NCBI RefSeq assembly: GCF_033115175.1 | Contig: NC_084835.1 | Location: 55,862,948 to 55,926,947 of the forward strand | Source of the DNA: Lepus europaeus | Lineage: Eukaryota; Chordata; Mammalia; Lagomorpha; Leporidae | Direction: 5' to 3' | DNA length: 64,000 nt | Part shown: piece by piece, positions 29,222 through 41,439 of the stretch | Position numbering within the stretch: the stretch's first letter is position 1 | Layout of the letters: the number at the start of each line of letters is the position of its first letter | Notes under the pieces: generated by a model | Database searches by the model: none | What the model saw: the letters and a program-made list of their open reading frames with translations, nothing else | Told to the model about the DNA's origin: nothing | Program-made: the position numbers and the translations under genes

Positions 29222-29646
29222 CCTAATAATTTTTTGATGAAATCTTTGGGGTTTTCTTTATGTAAGATCATATACAACTGTGCCAATGTCTTGCAGGGTT
29301 TCCCTGTAGCTTTCCTCTAGTAATTTGATGCTATCAGGTCATAGATTTAGATCCTTGACCCATTTGGAGTTGATTTTTCATAAGGTATAAGATAGGGGTC
29401 CTGTTTAATATTTCTGCACATGAAGATCCAATTTTCCCAGCACCGTTGTTGAAGAGACTATCCTTTCTCCATGGATTGATTTTAGATCATTTGTCAACTA
29501 TTGGTTATTTGTAGATACATGGATTAATTTCTGGGTTTTCTATTCTGATCCATTGGTCTATATGTTTATCTTTGTGCCAGTACCAAGCTGTTTTGATTAT
29601 AACTTCCCTGTAGTATGTTTGAATCTGGTATTGTGATGCCACCAGC

Positions 29647-29972
29647 TTTTTTTTTTTGGCAGACAGGGTGGATAGTGAGAGAGAGACAGAAAGAAAGGTC
29701 TTCCTTTTTGCCATTGGTTCACCCTCCAGTGGCCGCTGCGGCTGGCGCATCACACTGATCCGAAGCCAGGAGCCAGGCGCTTCTCCTGGTCTCCCATGCG
29801 GGTGCAGGGCCCAAGGACTTGGGCCATCCTCCACTGCCTTCCCGGGCCATAGCAGAGAGCTGGCCTGGAAGAGGGGCAACCGGGATAGAATCCGGCGCCC
29901 CAACCGGGACTAGAACCCGGTGTGCCGGCGCTGCAAGGCAGAGGATTAGCCTGTTAAGCCACGGCGGCGGCC
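29647..29972 (-). repeat. Young C SINE in L1
   Basis: T-run, GGCAGACAGGGTGGATAGTG, near-consensus core, end CACGGCGGCGGCC. Confidence 0.94.
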
Positions 29973-30524
29973 TAACATCAGTTTTTCTAGATCTGAGAAA
30001 AGTGGCCTTTGGTATTTTGAATGGAATCTCAATCTGTAAATTGCTTTTGGTAGTATGGCACTTGGATGATACTAATTCTTCCAACTCATGATCATAGAAG
30101 ATTTTTCCATTTTTTTGTGTGTGTCTTCTATTTATTTCTCTAATGTCTTTTAATTTTCATTATAGAGATCTTTCACATTTGTGGTTAAATTTATTCCAAG
30201 GTATTTATGTTTTTTGTAGCAGTTGTGAATGGGACTGATATTGTAAGTTCTTTCTCAGCCATGGCATTATTTGTATATACAAAGGGTATTGATTTTTGTG
30301 TGTTGATTTTATATCCTGCAACTTTACCAAACTCTCATGAGTTTCAATAGTCTCTTAGTGGAGTCTTTTGGTTCCCCTATGTGTAGAATCATGTCATCTC
30401 CAAACAGGGATAGTTTTACTTCCTCCTTTTCAATTTGTATCCCTCTAATTTTTTTTCTTGCTTAATGGCTCTGGGCTAAAACTTCCAGGACTATAGTGAA
30501 TATTGATGGTGAAAATGGACATCC

Positions 30525-31155
30525 TTGGCATCGTGGCTGTGGCTAGTAAGTTAAGCCTCAGCCAGCAGTGCCGGTATCACAAATGGGTGCCAGTTTGTGT
30601 CCTGGCTGTTCCTCTTCTGATCCAGCTCTCTGGTGGTGGCCTGAAAAATCAGTGGAAGATAGCCCAAGTGCTTGGGCCCCTGCACCCATGTGGGAGACCC
30701 AGAAGAAGCTCCTGGCTTTGGATTGATGCAGCTCCAGCTGTTGTGACTATTTGGGGAATTCACCAGCAGATGGGAGACCTCTCTCTCTCCCTCTCTGTCT
30801 GTAACTCTGCCTCTCAAATAAGTAATTTTTTTTTTTTTTGACAGGCAGAGTAAACAGTGAGAGAGAGAGAGACAGAGAGAAAGGTCTTCCTTTTCCGTTG
30901 GTTCACCCCCAAATGGCCGCCGCGGCCGGCGCACTGCACTGATCCGAAGCCAGGAGCCAGGTGCTTCTCCTGGTCTCCCATGCGGGTGCAGGACCCAAGG
31001 ACTTGGGCCATCCTCCACTGCCCTCCTGGGCCACAGCAGAGAGCTGGACAGGAAGAGGAGCAACTGGGACAGAATCCGGCACCCCGACCAGGACTAGAAC
31101 CCAGGGTGCCGGCACCACAGGCGGAGGATTAGCCTAGTAAGCCTTGGCACCGGCC
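30525..31155. repeat. C SINE pair in L1: older plus copy, young minus copy
   Basis: The plus copy (30525-30823) has a GGCATCGTGGCTGTGGCTAG head and a CTCAAATAAGTAA tail. The minus young copy (30824-31155, poly-T to CTTGGCACCGGCC) is inserted at that tail. CCAGCAGATGG at 30762-30772. Confidence 0.9.
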
Positions 31156-31157
31156 AG

Positions 31158-31160
31158 TAT

Positions 31161-31191
<31 letters not shown>

Positions 31192-31197
31192 TTTTTT
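31158..31197. repeat. (TTTA)n microsatellite
   Basis: About eight TTTA units at the edge of the minus C SINE. Confidence 0.9.
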
Positions 31198-31321
31198 AAT
31201 GTGGGTATCCTTTTCTGGTTCTGGATCTTAGTGGAAATCTTCCAGCTTTTCCTCATTCAGTATGATGACCCCTGTGGGTTGTCATGTATTGCCTTGATTG
31301 TGTTGAAAAATGTTCCTTCTA

Positions 31322-31650
31322 GGCCGGCGCCGTGGCTTAACAGGCTAATCCTCTGCCTTGCGGCGCCGGCACACCAGGTTCTAGTCCTGGTTGGGGCGCC
31401 GGATTCTATCCCGGTTGCCCCTCTTCCAGGCCAGCTCTCTGCTATGGCCCGGGAAGGCAGTGGAGGATGGCCCAAGTCCTTGGGCCCTGCACCCGCATGG
31501 GAGACCAGGAGAAGCACCTGGCTCCTGGCTTCGGATCAGCGCAATGCGCCGGCCGCAGCGGCCATTGGAGGGTGAACCAACGACAAAAAGGAAGACCTTT
31601 CTTTCTGTCTCTCTCTCTCTCACTGTCCACTCTGCCTGTCGGGAAAAAAA
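31322..31650 (+). repeat. Young C SINE in L1
   Basis: GGCCGGCGCCGTGGCTTAAC head, full core, CTGCCTGTCGGG-A tail, and a 13-bp duplication with one mismatch (AAATGTTCCTTCT / AAATATTCCTTCT). Confidence 0.95.
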
Positions 31651-32087
31651 AAATATTCCTTCTATACCCAATTTGCTTAAGGTTTTTATCATGAAAAGGT
31701 ATTTTTCTCAAATGGTTTCTTTGCATCTGTTGATATAATTATTATTATTCTTCTTCAATTTGTTAATATGATGTGATGTATCACATTTATTGATTTGCAT
31801 ATGTTAAACCATCCCTGCATTGTAAGAATAAATCCCAGTTGGTCCAGGTGAATGATCTTTCTGGTGTGTTGTTGGATTTGATTACCTACTATTTTGTTGA
31901 GGATTTTTGCATCTGTGTTCATCAGAAATATTGGCCTATAGTTCTTTTTCCTTGTATCTTTTTTTTTTCCTTTGGAATTAAGGTGATACTGGCCTCATAG
32001 AAGGAGTTTGGGAGGATTTCCTCCCTTTCAATTGTTTTGAATAGTTTGAGCAGGATTGGAGTTAGTCTTTGCTCAAAAGGTTTGGTG

Positions 32088-32418
32088 GAGGCTGGCCCTG
32101 TGGTTCCATAGGCTAATCCTCCACCTGTGGCGCTGGCACCCCGGGTCTAGTCCCGGTCGGGGTGCCGGATTCTGTCCCGGTTGCCCCTCTTCCAGTCCGG
32201 CTCTCTGCTGTGGCCTGGGAGTGCAGTGGAGGATGGCCCAAGTGCTTGGGCCCTGCACCTGCATGGGAGACCAGGAGAAGCACCTGGCTCCTGGCTTCAG
32301 ATCAGTGTGGTGCGCCGGCCGCAGTGGACATTTGGGGGTGAACTAACAGAAAAGGAAGACCTTTCTCTCTCTCTCTCTCTCACTGTCCACTCTGCCTGTC
32401 CAAAAAAAAAAAAAAAAA
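32088..32418 (+). repeat. Young C SINE in L1
   Basis: AGGCTGGCCCTGTGGTTCCA head to CTGCCTGTCC-A(18) tail; duplication around AAAAGGTTT. Confidence 0.94.
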
Positions 32419-32779
32419 AGGTTTTCTGGAATTCAGCAGTAAAGCCATCTGGTCCTCAGTTTCTCTTTGTTGGGAGGGTCCTTATTACTGATTCAACCTC
32501 AAATTGGTTATTGGTCTGTTTAGGTTTTGTATATCTTCATGACTCCATTTTTGTATATTGTATGTTTCCAGGAAATATCCATTTCTTATAGATGTTCCAA
32601 TTTGTTGGCACATAGCTGTTTGTGAAAATTCCTGATGATTATTTTTATTTATGTGGTATTCATTGAAACATCTCTTTTTTCATCTCTGGTTTTATTAATT
32701 TGTGTCTTTTTTTGTTTATTTTTAAAAAAAAAACACAGCTCTTTTCACAATATTTTGTATTTTTTATTATTTCAATTTT

Positions 32780-33095
32780 TGTTTGTTTGTTTTAGACAGG
32801 TACAGTTACATACAGAGAGAAAGAGACAGAGAGAAAGGTCTTCCTTCCCTTGGTTCACCTCCCAAATGGCCGCCACTGCCGGCACTGCACCAATCCAAAG
32901 CCAGGAGCCAGGTGCTTCCTCTGGTCTCCCACACAAATGCAGGGGCCCAAGTACTTGGGCCATCCTCCACTGCCTTCCCAGGCCACAGCAGAGAGCTGGA
33001 CTGGAAGAGGAGCAACCGGGACTAGAACCTGGCGCCCATATGGGATGCCGGCACCACAGGCAGAGGATTAACCAAGTGAGCCAAGGCACCGGCCC
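32780..33095 (-). repeat. C SINE in L1
   Basis: (GTTT)n tail side, GACAGGTACAGTTACATAC, core, end CACCGGCCC; duplication TATTTCAATTT (32768-32779, 33096-33106). Confidence 0.94.
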
Positions 33096-33509
33096 TATTT
33101 CAATTTCGTTTATTGTCTAATTTTAATTATTTCTTTCCTCTTACTGATTTTGGGTTTGATTTGTTCTTTTTTTCTAGGTCCTTGAAATTCACTAATAATT
33201 CATTTATTTTATGTCTTTCCAATTTCTTGTTGTAAGCACTGATTGCTATAAACTTCCCTCTTAACATTGCTTTTCCTGTATCCCATAAGTTTTAATATGT
33301 TGGGTTGTCATCTTCATTCATTTCTAGGAATTTTTTATTTCCTTTTTGATTTCTTCTATGATCCACTGTTCATTGAGTAGTAAATTGTTCAGTCTATATT
33401 TTCTAGAGTTTCTTAGGTTGTTAATTTCCAGCTTCATTCCATTGTGGTCAGAAAAGATACACAGTATGATTTCAGTTTTTTTATGTGTTGAGCCTCACTA
33501 TGGCCTAGC

Positions 33510-33930
33510 TTATGGTCTTATCCTAAATAAAGTTCCATGCACTAATGAAAAGAATGTGTATTCAGCACATATGGTATGAAAGGTTCTGTAGATATCAGGT
33601 CCATTTGGTCCATAGTATAGATTAGCTCTGTTGTTTGTTGATTTTTGTGTGGTTGATCTGTCCATTGATGAAAGTAGGGTGTTGAAGTCTCCCATTATTC
33701 TTGTATTGGAATCTGTGTCTCCCTTTAGATCCATTAACATTTGTTTTAAATAGCCAGGCACCTTGGCATTGGGTGCATATACATTTACTGTAGTCTCATC
33801 TTCATGTTGAATTGATCCCTTAATCATTACATAATGCCCTTCTTTGTTTCTTTTTAATATATTTTGTGTTCAAGTCTATTTTGTCTTATATTAGAGTAGC
33901 TATACCTGTTCGTTTTTGCTTTCCATTAAC
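33510..33930 (-). pseudogene. L1 ORF2 endonuclease-domain remnant
   Basis: The minus frame shows endonuclease landmarks: NVYAPN, then MGDFNTLLSSMDRS with the Asp-Phe-Asn motif, YRTFH, and YTFFSLVHGT where active copies usually have S-A-H-G. The frame ends after about 105 codons and is part of the dead L1. Confidence 0.8.
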
Positions 33931-34100
33931 ATGGAATATCTTTTTCCATCCTTTCACTTTCAGTCTGTGTGTATCTTTGTTGATGAGGTGTGTTTCTTGT
34001 AGGTAGCAAATAAATGGGTTTTGTGTTTTAATCTATTCAGCCAGTCTATTTTACTTGGAGAACTTAGGCCATTTACATTCAAGATTATTATTGATAAGTA

Positions 34101-34345
34101 ATGATTTGGTCCTGCTATTTTCCATAAATATTCTTAGTGTTGATCATATGATTTTGATCATTCTGTTGATACTGCATATCACATTTATTGATTTCCATAT
34201 TTTGAACCATCCTTTCATCCTGGTATGAATCCCACTTGATCATGGCAACTAATCATTTTAATGTACTGTTGGATTCAGTTTGCTAGTATTTTGTGGAGGA
34301 TTTTTGCATCTGTGTTCATTTTAATCTCTTCCTTATTTGATTCAC
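34101..34345 (-). repeat. Second L1 ORF2 fragment, antisense
   Basis: Repeats text also seen at 31760-31930 (ATCACATTTATTGATTT, GGATTTTTGCATCTGTGTTC) with many differences, so it comes from another L1 copy or a rearrangement. Confidence 0.6.
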
Positions 34346-34405
34346 TTAGCTTCAGCATTGATTATCTTGGGCAGATTTCTTTTATTATTTAATTTTATCA
34401 GCTGC

Positions 34406-34979
34406 ACAGGCATTTAGCTTACTGGTTGAGATACCTGTGTCCCTCATTGGACAACCTGAGTTTGATTCCTGGCTCTAGTTCCTAACTGCAGCTTCCTGCC
34501 AGGGCAACCCTGAGAGACAACACTCATACCTCAAGTAGTTGGGTTCCTGCCACCAACACGGGAGACTTGGATTGTGGTTTCAGCTCCCAGTTTTGGCCCT
34601 GTTCCAGCCCCAGATATTGCAAACACTTTGATGAATGAACAAGAGTCTGGGAGTCCCCTATCCCCCCTTCTCTGCCTCTCAATTATATATAAAAAAATTT
34701 TTTTAAGATTTATTTGAAAGAGTAAGGAGAGGCAGAGAGAGAGAATCTTCTATCTGCTGGTTCAGTCCCCAAATGGTTGCTACAGCCAGGGCTGGGCAGA
34801 CCAAAGCCTGGGGCTTCATCTGGGTCTCCCACATGGATACAGGGGCCCAAGTCCTTGGGCTATCTTCTGCTGCTTTCCCAGGCACATTAGCAGGGAGCTG
34901 GATCAGAACTTGAACTGGCACCCATATGGGATGCTGGCACTGCAGGTGGCTTAACCCACTATGCTACAATGTCAGCCCC
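34406..34979. repeat. Two older C SINEs, tail to tail
   Basis: The plus copy (34406-34692) has the old head TTTAGCTTACTGGTTGAGA and a GAGTTTGATTCCT B-box. The minus copy (34693-34979) runs TTTTTTTAAGATTTATTTG to ACAATGTCAGCCCC. Confidence 0.85.
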
Positions 34980-35404
34980 TATAAAACATTTTTAATAAAA
35001 ATTATATCTTCTGCAAATGATGTTTAATATACTTTGTATCAGTCAGTAATAATTTTAAAAAGTATCCCCTCTATTTCAAATAATTTAATATAGAAAATTG
35101 GCTATAAATATACTGGAAGGGTTAACTAAGAGCAAAAAGAGATCATGTGAGATTATCCAGAGATAAGTAACTACAGGAAACCACCCCTTCCCCCTGCAAC
35201 CTCTTTGTGCTGGCAGAATGAAATGGAAAATAGTTTTACCCAAGGCTAACCATCACTGGCCCTCACAGGTTGCTGATTGTGAAACATTTACCACCAATAG
35301 ACAGGAAGCCAGGAGTTAGCCCACAAGCTCTGGTCAGCAGGTAATCCCAGAGCTTTGCTGCTGTCCTGAAGCCAGAGCTAGGTGCTGCTTTTAAAATACC
35401 ACTC
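34980..35404. other. Unrecognised spacer
   Basis: No exon or confident repeat. It may be an old element. Confidence 0.4.
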
Positions 35405-35735
35405 GGGGCTGGCGCTGTGGCGCAGCAGGTTAACGCCCTGGCCTGAGGCGCTGGCATATGGGCACTGCTTCTAGTCCCAGCTGTTCCACTTCCCATCCAG
35501 CTCTCTGGTGTGGCCTGGGAAGGCAGTAGACGATGGCCCTAGCCCTTGGGCCCCTGCACCCACGTATGAGACCTGGAAGAAGCTCCTGGCTCCTGGCTTT
35601 GGATCAGTGCAGCTCTGGTCGTAGCGGCCAATTGGGGATTGAACCAGCGGATGGAAGACTTCTCTCTCTCTCTCTGCCTCTCCTCTCTCTATGTAACTCT
35701 GACTTTCAAACAAATAAATAAATCTTAAAAAAAAA
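35405..35735 (+). repeat. C SINE with clear duplication
   Basis: GGGGCTGGCGCTGTGGCGCA head; the 12-bp duplication AAAATACCACTC ends at 35404 and recurs ending at 35746. Confidence 0.94.
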
Positions 35736-35886
35736 AAATACCACTCAGTAAGAAGCCATTTCCCCACTGCCAGCGCAACTGCAGCTTTCTGAGATGGTTC
35801 CATAGAGGGGAAAGGTTTTTCTCTCCCACATTCCATTCTCATACCTGTGTCTCTCATAGGCAGAACCTAACTAGAAAAAGAGAATT

Positions 35887-36504
35887 GGGGCCAGCATTGT
35901 GGTGTAGCAGATAAAGCCACTGGCTGCAATGCCAGCATCCCATATGGGTGCTGGTTCAAGTCCTAGCTATTCCTCTTCCAATCCGGCTCCCTGCCAATCA
36001 CCTGGGAAAGACAACGGAGGATGGCCCATGTGTTTGGGCCCCTGGCTTCAGCCTGACCCAGCCCTAGCCATTGTAACCATCTGGAGAGTGAACCAACAGA
36101 TGGAAGGTATCTCTCTCCCTCTCCCTTCTGTAACTCTATCTTTCAAATAAATAAATCTTTTTTTTTTTTTTTTGACAGGCAGAGTGGATAGAGAGAGAGA
36201 GAGAGAGAGAAAGGTCTTCCTTTTTGCCGTTGGTTCACCCTCCAATGGCCACTGCGGCCGGCGCATCGCGCTGATCCAAAGGCAGGAGCCAGGTGCTTCT
36301 CCTGGTCTCCCGTGCGAGTGTAGGGCCCAAGCACTTGGGTCATCCTCTACTGCCTTCCCGGGCCATAGCAGAGAGCTGGCCTGGAAGAGGAGCAACTGGG
36401 ACAGAATCCGGCGCCCCAACCGGGACTAGAACCCAGTGTGTCAGCGCCGCAAGGTGGAGGATTAGCCTGTTGAGCCACGCGCCGACCACAAATAAATCTT
36501 TAAA
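35887..36504. repeat. Plus C SINE with a young minus C SINE in its A-tail
   Basis: The older plus copy ends AAATAAATAAATCTTT. The young minus copy (about 36162-36487) follows and the tail AAATAAATCTTTAAAAAA resumes, giving the duplication AAATAAATCTTT. Confidence 0.92.
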
Positions 36505-36785
36505 AAAAAGAAGAAGCAGCAGTAGCAGAGAAAGAGAGCTTCCAACTATTGGTTCATTCCCAAATGCCCACAATGGCCAGGGCTGGACTAACGTTGAAGC
36601 CTAAAGCTAGGAACTCAATCCAGTTCTCCCATGTGGGTGACAGATACCCAACTACTTCAGTCATCACTGCTATTTCCCAGGACCTACACTGGTAGGAAGC
36701 TGGAGTCAAGAGCCAGAGCTGGGAATCAAACTCAGCTTCTCTGATTTGAGACATTTTTAACTGCTAAGCTAAACACCTGTCCCTT
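36505..36785 (-). repeat. Older C SINE
   Basis: GAGAAAGAGAGCTTCCAACT start through CTAAACACCTGTCCC. Confidence 0.8.
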
Positions 36786-36792
36786 GTTTCCT

Positions 36793-36998
36793 CTTTCCTT
36801 GAAGTTTTATTCTTAATGAAACATAATATACATTCCAAACTGTATTTATTTCACAAGTACACAACTCACTGGATTTTCACACACTGGGCACAGCTGTCCA
36901 ACCACCATCAAATCACGAAGTCCTGCTTGGACTTATGGTCATTAAGCTCCTGCCCCCAGGGGTGAGCACCATCCTCATTCCTAAGCCCATGGGGTGAT
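36793..36998 (-). repeat. Old L1 3' UTR fragment, antisense (left of ERVL)
   Basis: GATTTTCACACACTGGGCAC, ACCACCATCAAATCACG and a CTCATTCCTAAGCC block in L1M 3' UTR order. It appears to resume at 50866-50960, right of the ERVL. Confidence 0.6.
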
Positions 36999-37405
36999 GT
37001 GATGGCTCATTTTTTGTCACCCTGAGCAAACTCTGGTGGCAAGTTGTTGTTTCAAACACCAACTTTGATGTTGCTGTGGAGGCACTATTTAGATGTGACT
37101 AATATCTACAGTTATTCTGTTTCTACCTAAAGGAGCCTCATTCATTTGATTGAAGGCCTGAAGATTGAAAACTCAGGTTTCCCCAGCAAGGAGAAGGAAT
37201 TCTGCCTGAGTTTCTAACATGCCTGTCTACCCTGTAGATTAGACTCTAAACTGCGGCATCAATGCCCACTGCTTTATCTTTAGGATTGTTCACTTAACCA
37301 GCACCATAATCACATGAGCCACTTGCTTAAAATAAATCCCTTTTGTGTCGCTTTAGGTAAGAGATATGTGTTATCATCTGTTCTGTATCTGGAGCTCCCA
37401 GACTC
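36999..37405 (+). repeat. ERVL 5' LTR (MLT2-like)
   Basis: TGTGATGGCTCATTTTTTGTC start, GATTGAAGGCCTGAAGATTG middle, AAATAAATCCCTTTTGTG polyadenylation area and a CTGTTCTGTATCTGGAG end. It matches in layout the LTR at 49172. A primer-binding site is not legible. Confidence 0.7.
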
Positions 37406-37544
37406 AAATTTTGAGCCTTGATGGTTCTAGAGGAACAGAATCTTAAGGGTGAGTTTTCTGAATAGATTCTGGCTTCTGGAATTGATTTCTAGTTAGATTT
37501 AAAGACACTAATGACTCCATTTCCAGTGATAAAGAGGGAACCAA

Positions 37545-37910
37545 GGCTGGCACCGTGGCTCACTTGGCTAATCCTCCGCCTGTGGCGCCAGCACCCCGGG
37601 TTCTAGTTCTGGTTGGGGCACCAGGTACTAGTCCCGGTCGCCTTTTTTCCAGTCCAGCTCTTTGCTGTGCCCGAGAGGGCAGCAGAGGATGACCCAAGTG
37701 CTTGGGTCCCTGCACTCACATGGGAGAACAGGAGGAAGCACCCGGCTCCTGGCTTCAGATTGGTGCAGCGCCAGCTGTAGCGGCCATTAGGGAAGTGAAC
37801 CAATGGAAGGAATACTTTTCCTCTCTGTCTCTCTCACTGTCTATAATTCTCTCTCTCTCTCTCTCTCTCTCTCACTAACTCTGCCTGTCAAAAAAAAAAA
37901 AAAAAAAAAA
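37545..37910 (+). repeat. Young C SINE in ERVL leader
   Basis: GGCTGGCACCGTGGCTCACTT head, (CT)n and CTGCCTGTC-A(21) tail; duplication AGAGGGAACCAA on both sides. Confidence 0.93.
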
Positions 37911-37922
37911 GAGGGAACCAAG

Positions 37923-38190
37923 AGGCAAGCATTTAGCCTAGTGGTTAAGACACCTGTGTCCCACATCAGACTGCCTGGATTTGATACCTAACTCCAACTC
38001 CTGCTAATGCAGATCTGGGAAGATTGTATTGATAGCTCAAGTGGTTGAATCTCTGCTACACTTGTGAGAGACCTAGACTGTGTTCCCAACTCTAGGCTTC
38101 AGCCTCAACTGTTATAGGAACTTGGGGAGTGATCCAATGGGTGAGATCTCTCTCTAACCTGTCTCTCTCAAAATAAATAATAAGTCATGA
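37923..38190 (+). repeat. Old-subfamily C SINE
   Basis: Head AGGCAAGCATTTAGCCTAGTG with tRNA-like TGGTTAAGAC, ending CTCAAAATAAATAATAAG. Confidence 0.85.
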
Positions 38191-38554
38191 TAATAAAATC
38201 AGGGCACTGATAGTACATGTTATGATGGACAAATAACCCCAAATATCACCATTGGATGCTCATACTCAAACACTCATGACCAGCAAATTTCTGAATGGCC
38301 TTATATTTAATACCTTTGAACATTGTTGTCAAACTAATGAATATATTAAGATTGTTTGGTTAAATGTGCTGGACAATGTGGGGAAACAAAAAGATGAACT
38401 CAAGGCTTCAAATTTCAAGCTCAACTACCACGTAACTGGCTGGAAATGTCTATATTTGCCCCAAGATAAACATATCCCCTGAAGCCATGGAACTAAAATT
38501 TCTGAAAATCAAATCTAGAGTCTCAACTGCAAGTGGTGAATTAGAATATAAATT

Positions 38555-38864
38555 AAGGCACCAGCACTATGGCACAACAGGTTAAAGCCCCTGGTTGCAG
38601 TGCCAGCTTCCCATAAAGGCACTGGTTGGAGTCCTGGCTGCTCTACTTCTGATCCAGCTCCCTGATAATGTACCTGGGAAAGCAGCAGAGGATGGCCCTA
38701 GCCTTTGGGCCCCTGCACCCACGTGGGAGACCTGGAGGAAGCCCCTGGCTCTGGCTTGTGGCCAATTGGAGAGTGAATCAGCAGATGGAAGACTTCTCTC
38801 TCTTCCTGTCTCTACCTCTCTCTCTAACTCTTTCAAATAAATAAAATAAACCTTTTTTTAAAAA
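38555..38864 (+). repeat. C SINE in ERVL gag
   Basis: AAGGCACCAGCACTATGGCAC head; duplication AGAATATAAATT (38543-38554, 38865-38876). Confidence 0.94.
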
Positions 38865-39339
38865 AGAATATAAATTGATTTTCCAGCCCCACAAGAAACC
38901 TCTGTTGTTAAAGTAAGGGCAGATCCTGAGGAAGCTGGGGTCAGTGAATCCCCAAATTCTGTTGAGCCTCCTCTGCCAGCAGAAGCAGCACCTCCACGGC
39001 ATCTCAGGACGTTAGCCCTGCTTCCCCTGAGAAGCCTGCAATTGCCTCTTCTGAGGTGGTCACCTCACAAGATACTGCAGATTGTCCTCGGGACCTACCT
39101 CCACCACCCCTTTTTGCTTCTAGCACTAAGATTCAAGGCCCTGCAGGCCCTGAAAGGTGAGCTATCCCCCTGAAAAACTGCCTATTGAAATGTCACATTG
39201 TACCCCTAGAAGTATATACAATTACTATGCATCAATTAAAAATAAAAAATATCTGTTTAAAAATAAATTTTGTCTTTAACACTGCATGAGTTTCAATTTA
39301 TGCAGACGGAAGTCAGTGGAAATAAGTATTAAGATAACT

Positions 39340-39500
39340 GTTTATATAAGGTCAGGTTATTATACATTTCCCATATATAATAAGTATATAATATAAATAG
39401 GAAATAGATATATAACATATAACTATATATAATAGTATATAAACATATAATATATAATATATAAATAATTATTTCCCATATATAAATAATAATAATTTCC
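39340..39500. repeat. AT-rich low-complexity block
   Basis: Irregular ATATAT/ATAATA repeats with a repeated TTTCCCATATATAA word. Confidence 0.85.
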
Positions 39501-40288
39501 CATGCATTACAGATACATATATGGGAAAGAACAGGAAGTTGGATCAATTTGAATTTATTGATATGGGCCTATTCAGAGCTTCTGGATTGTATTGTGACTT
39601 GAGGGGTTAGAGAGGGTTGATTTGGTTGGTTGCTTGAAACATGGACCAGAAGGTGGCCAACACAGAGTGAGGTTGAAGTGCCAAAAGGGCCTTAATTCAC
39701 TGCAGAGGAAGGGACCCAGAGGCTTAGGGAGACTGGAATGCTCGAGTGGATTTATTGTGGGAGGTGTGCTCACCCAGTCTGCAGGGGTGCAGAGGACATA
39801 GCTTTCATCACGATGGTGAGAAGCAAATGTATGAGGGGAGCCCAGGCATCCATGAAGGGCACTGTGGGTGCTCCTCTTTGTGTGTCCGGAATTACAGTGG
39901 GGGCTGCTGCCCCTGCACTAGGAATCCCTAGATGCACAGGGGTTATTGGATCCCAGGTGGCAGAAGACAAGTTGTGGCACTGAATCATTAAAGGCAGGGT
40001 GGATGTGGTTACCAGTAGGGCAGCTGAGTCAAACCAGTAATCAGAATTCTCTCTGAGTGATGGAAACCTAAGCCATTGGCTAGTTGGTCATGGTGTCCCT
40101 GGAAGAAAATAGATGATTTAGCCTACTGAATTCTGATTTATCTATATAAGTGGAACATTTCTAGGTCAAGTTAACAAGAGACAAATTTGAATCAAAAACA
40201 ATTGCAGTTCACTCAGAATAGACCCAGAATCCCTGGAATGAAGGGGAAGCCAAGTCTGCCTGAGGAAGAAGCCTGCTACACTACCAAA

Positions 40289-40577
40289 GTATTATTTATC
40301 AGAGAGAGAGAGAGAGTTTGAGTAAGCACTACCATCCATTGGTTTACTCCTCAGATGCCCACAGTGGCCAGAACTGGACTGGGCTGGAGCCAGGAGCTGG
40401 GAACTCAATCCAAGTTTCACACATGGGTGGTAGGAACTCAATTACTTGAGTCATCAACATTGTCTAGCGGGGTCTTCATTGTTGGGAAGCTGGAGGTCAG
40501 GAACTAGAACCCGGAAATGAACCCAGCTACTCCAATGTGAAAAGCCCAAATATTAACTGCTAAGTTAAATGCTCACT
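40289..40577 (-). repeat. Older C SINE at the gag-pol junction
   Basis: TTATTTATCAGAGAGAGAGA start through TTAAATGCTCACT. Confidence 0.8.
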
Positions 40578-40742
40578 CTACTGCCAAAAATTGAAACTAT
40601 CAATTTTCAACTTAGCATTCTCCAAAGAAACCTAAAGTGTTTTTTTTTTTGCCATAATAACTATATATTGGGGAAAAGGAAATAATAAAGATTTTCAGGG
40701 ATTACTGAACACTGATTCTGCACTGGCATTAATTCCAGGATA

Positions 40743-41432
40743 TAGGGTGGCATTGTGTCACAGTGGGTTTAGCCAACACCTGTGGCACTGGCATCCCATG
40801 TGGGCACTGATTCAAGTTCTGGCTACTCCACTTCCAATTACAGCTCCCTGCTAATATGCCTGGGAAGGCAGCGGAGGATGGCTCAAGTCCTTGGATCCCT
40901 GATAACCACATGGGAGACCCAGAAGAGACTCCTGGCTCCTGGCTCCTGGCTTCAGCTTGGCCCAGCCCAGGCCATTGCAGCTGTTTGAGGGGACGGGGGA
41001 GACCAACAGATGGAAGGTCTCTCTCTCTCTCTCTCCCTCCCTTCCTCCCTCCCTCCCTCCCTCCCTCTGTAACTCTGCCTTTAAAATAATTTTTTTTTAA
41101 TTTATTTGACAGGTAGAGTCAGAGAGAGAGAGAGACAGAGACAAAGGTCTTCCTTCCATTGGTCCACTCCCCAAATGGTGGCCACGGCCAGTGCGCTGCG
41201 CCAATCTGAAGCCAGGAGCCAGGTACTTCCTCCCAGTCTCCCATGTGGGTGCAGGGGCCCAAGCACTTGGGCCATCCTCCACTGCCCTTCCGGGCCACAG
41301 CAGAGAGCTGGACTGGAAGAGGAGCAACCGGGACTAGAACTGGCGCCCATATGGGATGCCAGCGCCACAGGCAGAGGATTAGCCAAGTGAGCCGTGGCGC
41401 TGGCCCCGTAAAATAAATATTTAAAAAATAAA
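40743..41432. repeat. Plus C SINE with a minus C SINE in its tail
   Basis: Plus copy (40743-41090, includes a (CCCT)n run at 41030-41066). Minus copy 41091-41406, ending TGGCGCTGGCCCC. The plus tail TAAAATAAATATTTAAAA follows. Confidence 0.9.
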
Positions 41433-41439
41433 ATCTGGC

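Larger units (their letters stand above)
29222..34100 (-). mobile_element. Rabbit L1 ORF2 region, antisense, split by C SINEs
   Basis: Antisense L1 runs from the ORF2 C-terminal region (29222-29646) through the reverse-transcriptase region (29973-30524, 31200-31320, 31650-32087, 32419-32767) to the endonuclease region (33106-34080). The SINE gaps close cleanly; for example AAATGTTCCTTCT and AAATATTCCTTCT flank the copy at 31322. Frames are short and broken, so it is inactive. Confidence 0.88.
38191..40288 (+). pseudogene. ERVL gag remnant
   Basis: Three pieces. The N-terminal part (38191-38554) has a 76-codon frame. A proline/alanine-rich linker (38883-39160) reads open only if the frame changes near 38995. 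A C-terminal part (about 39520-40288) begins GGGCCTATTCAGAGCTTCTG and contains many stops. AT-rich repeats (39340-39500) and a SINE (38555-38864) interrupt it. Confidence 0.7.

Noticed and set aside
38883..39160. Proline-rich coding-like stretch, first thought to be a processed host pseudogene
   Set aside because: Its position between other ERVL gag pieces and its frame shift fit the gag linker of that provirus better.
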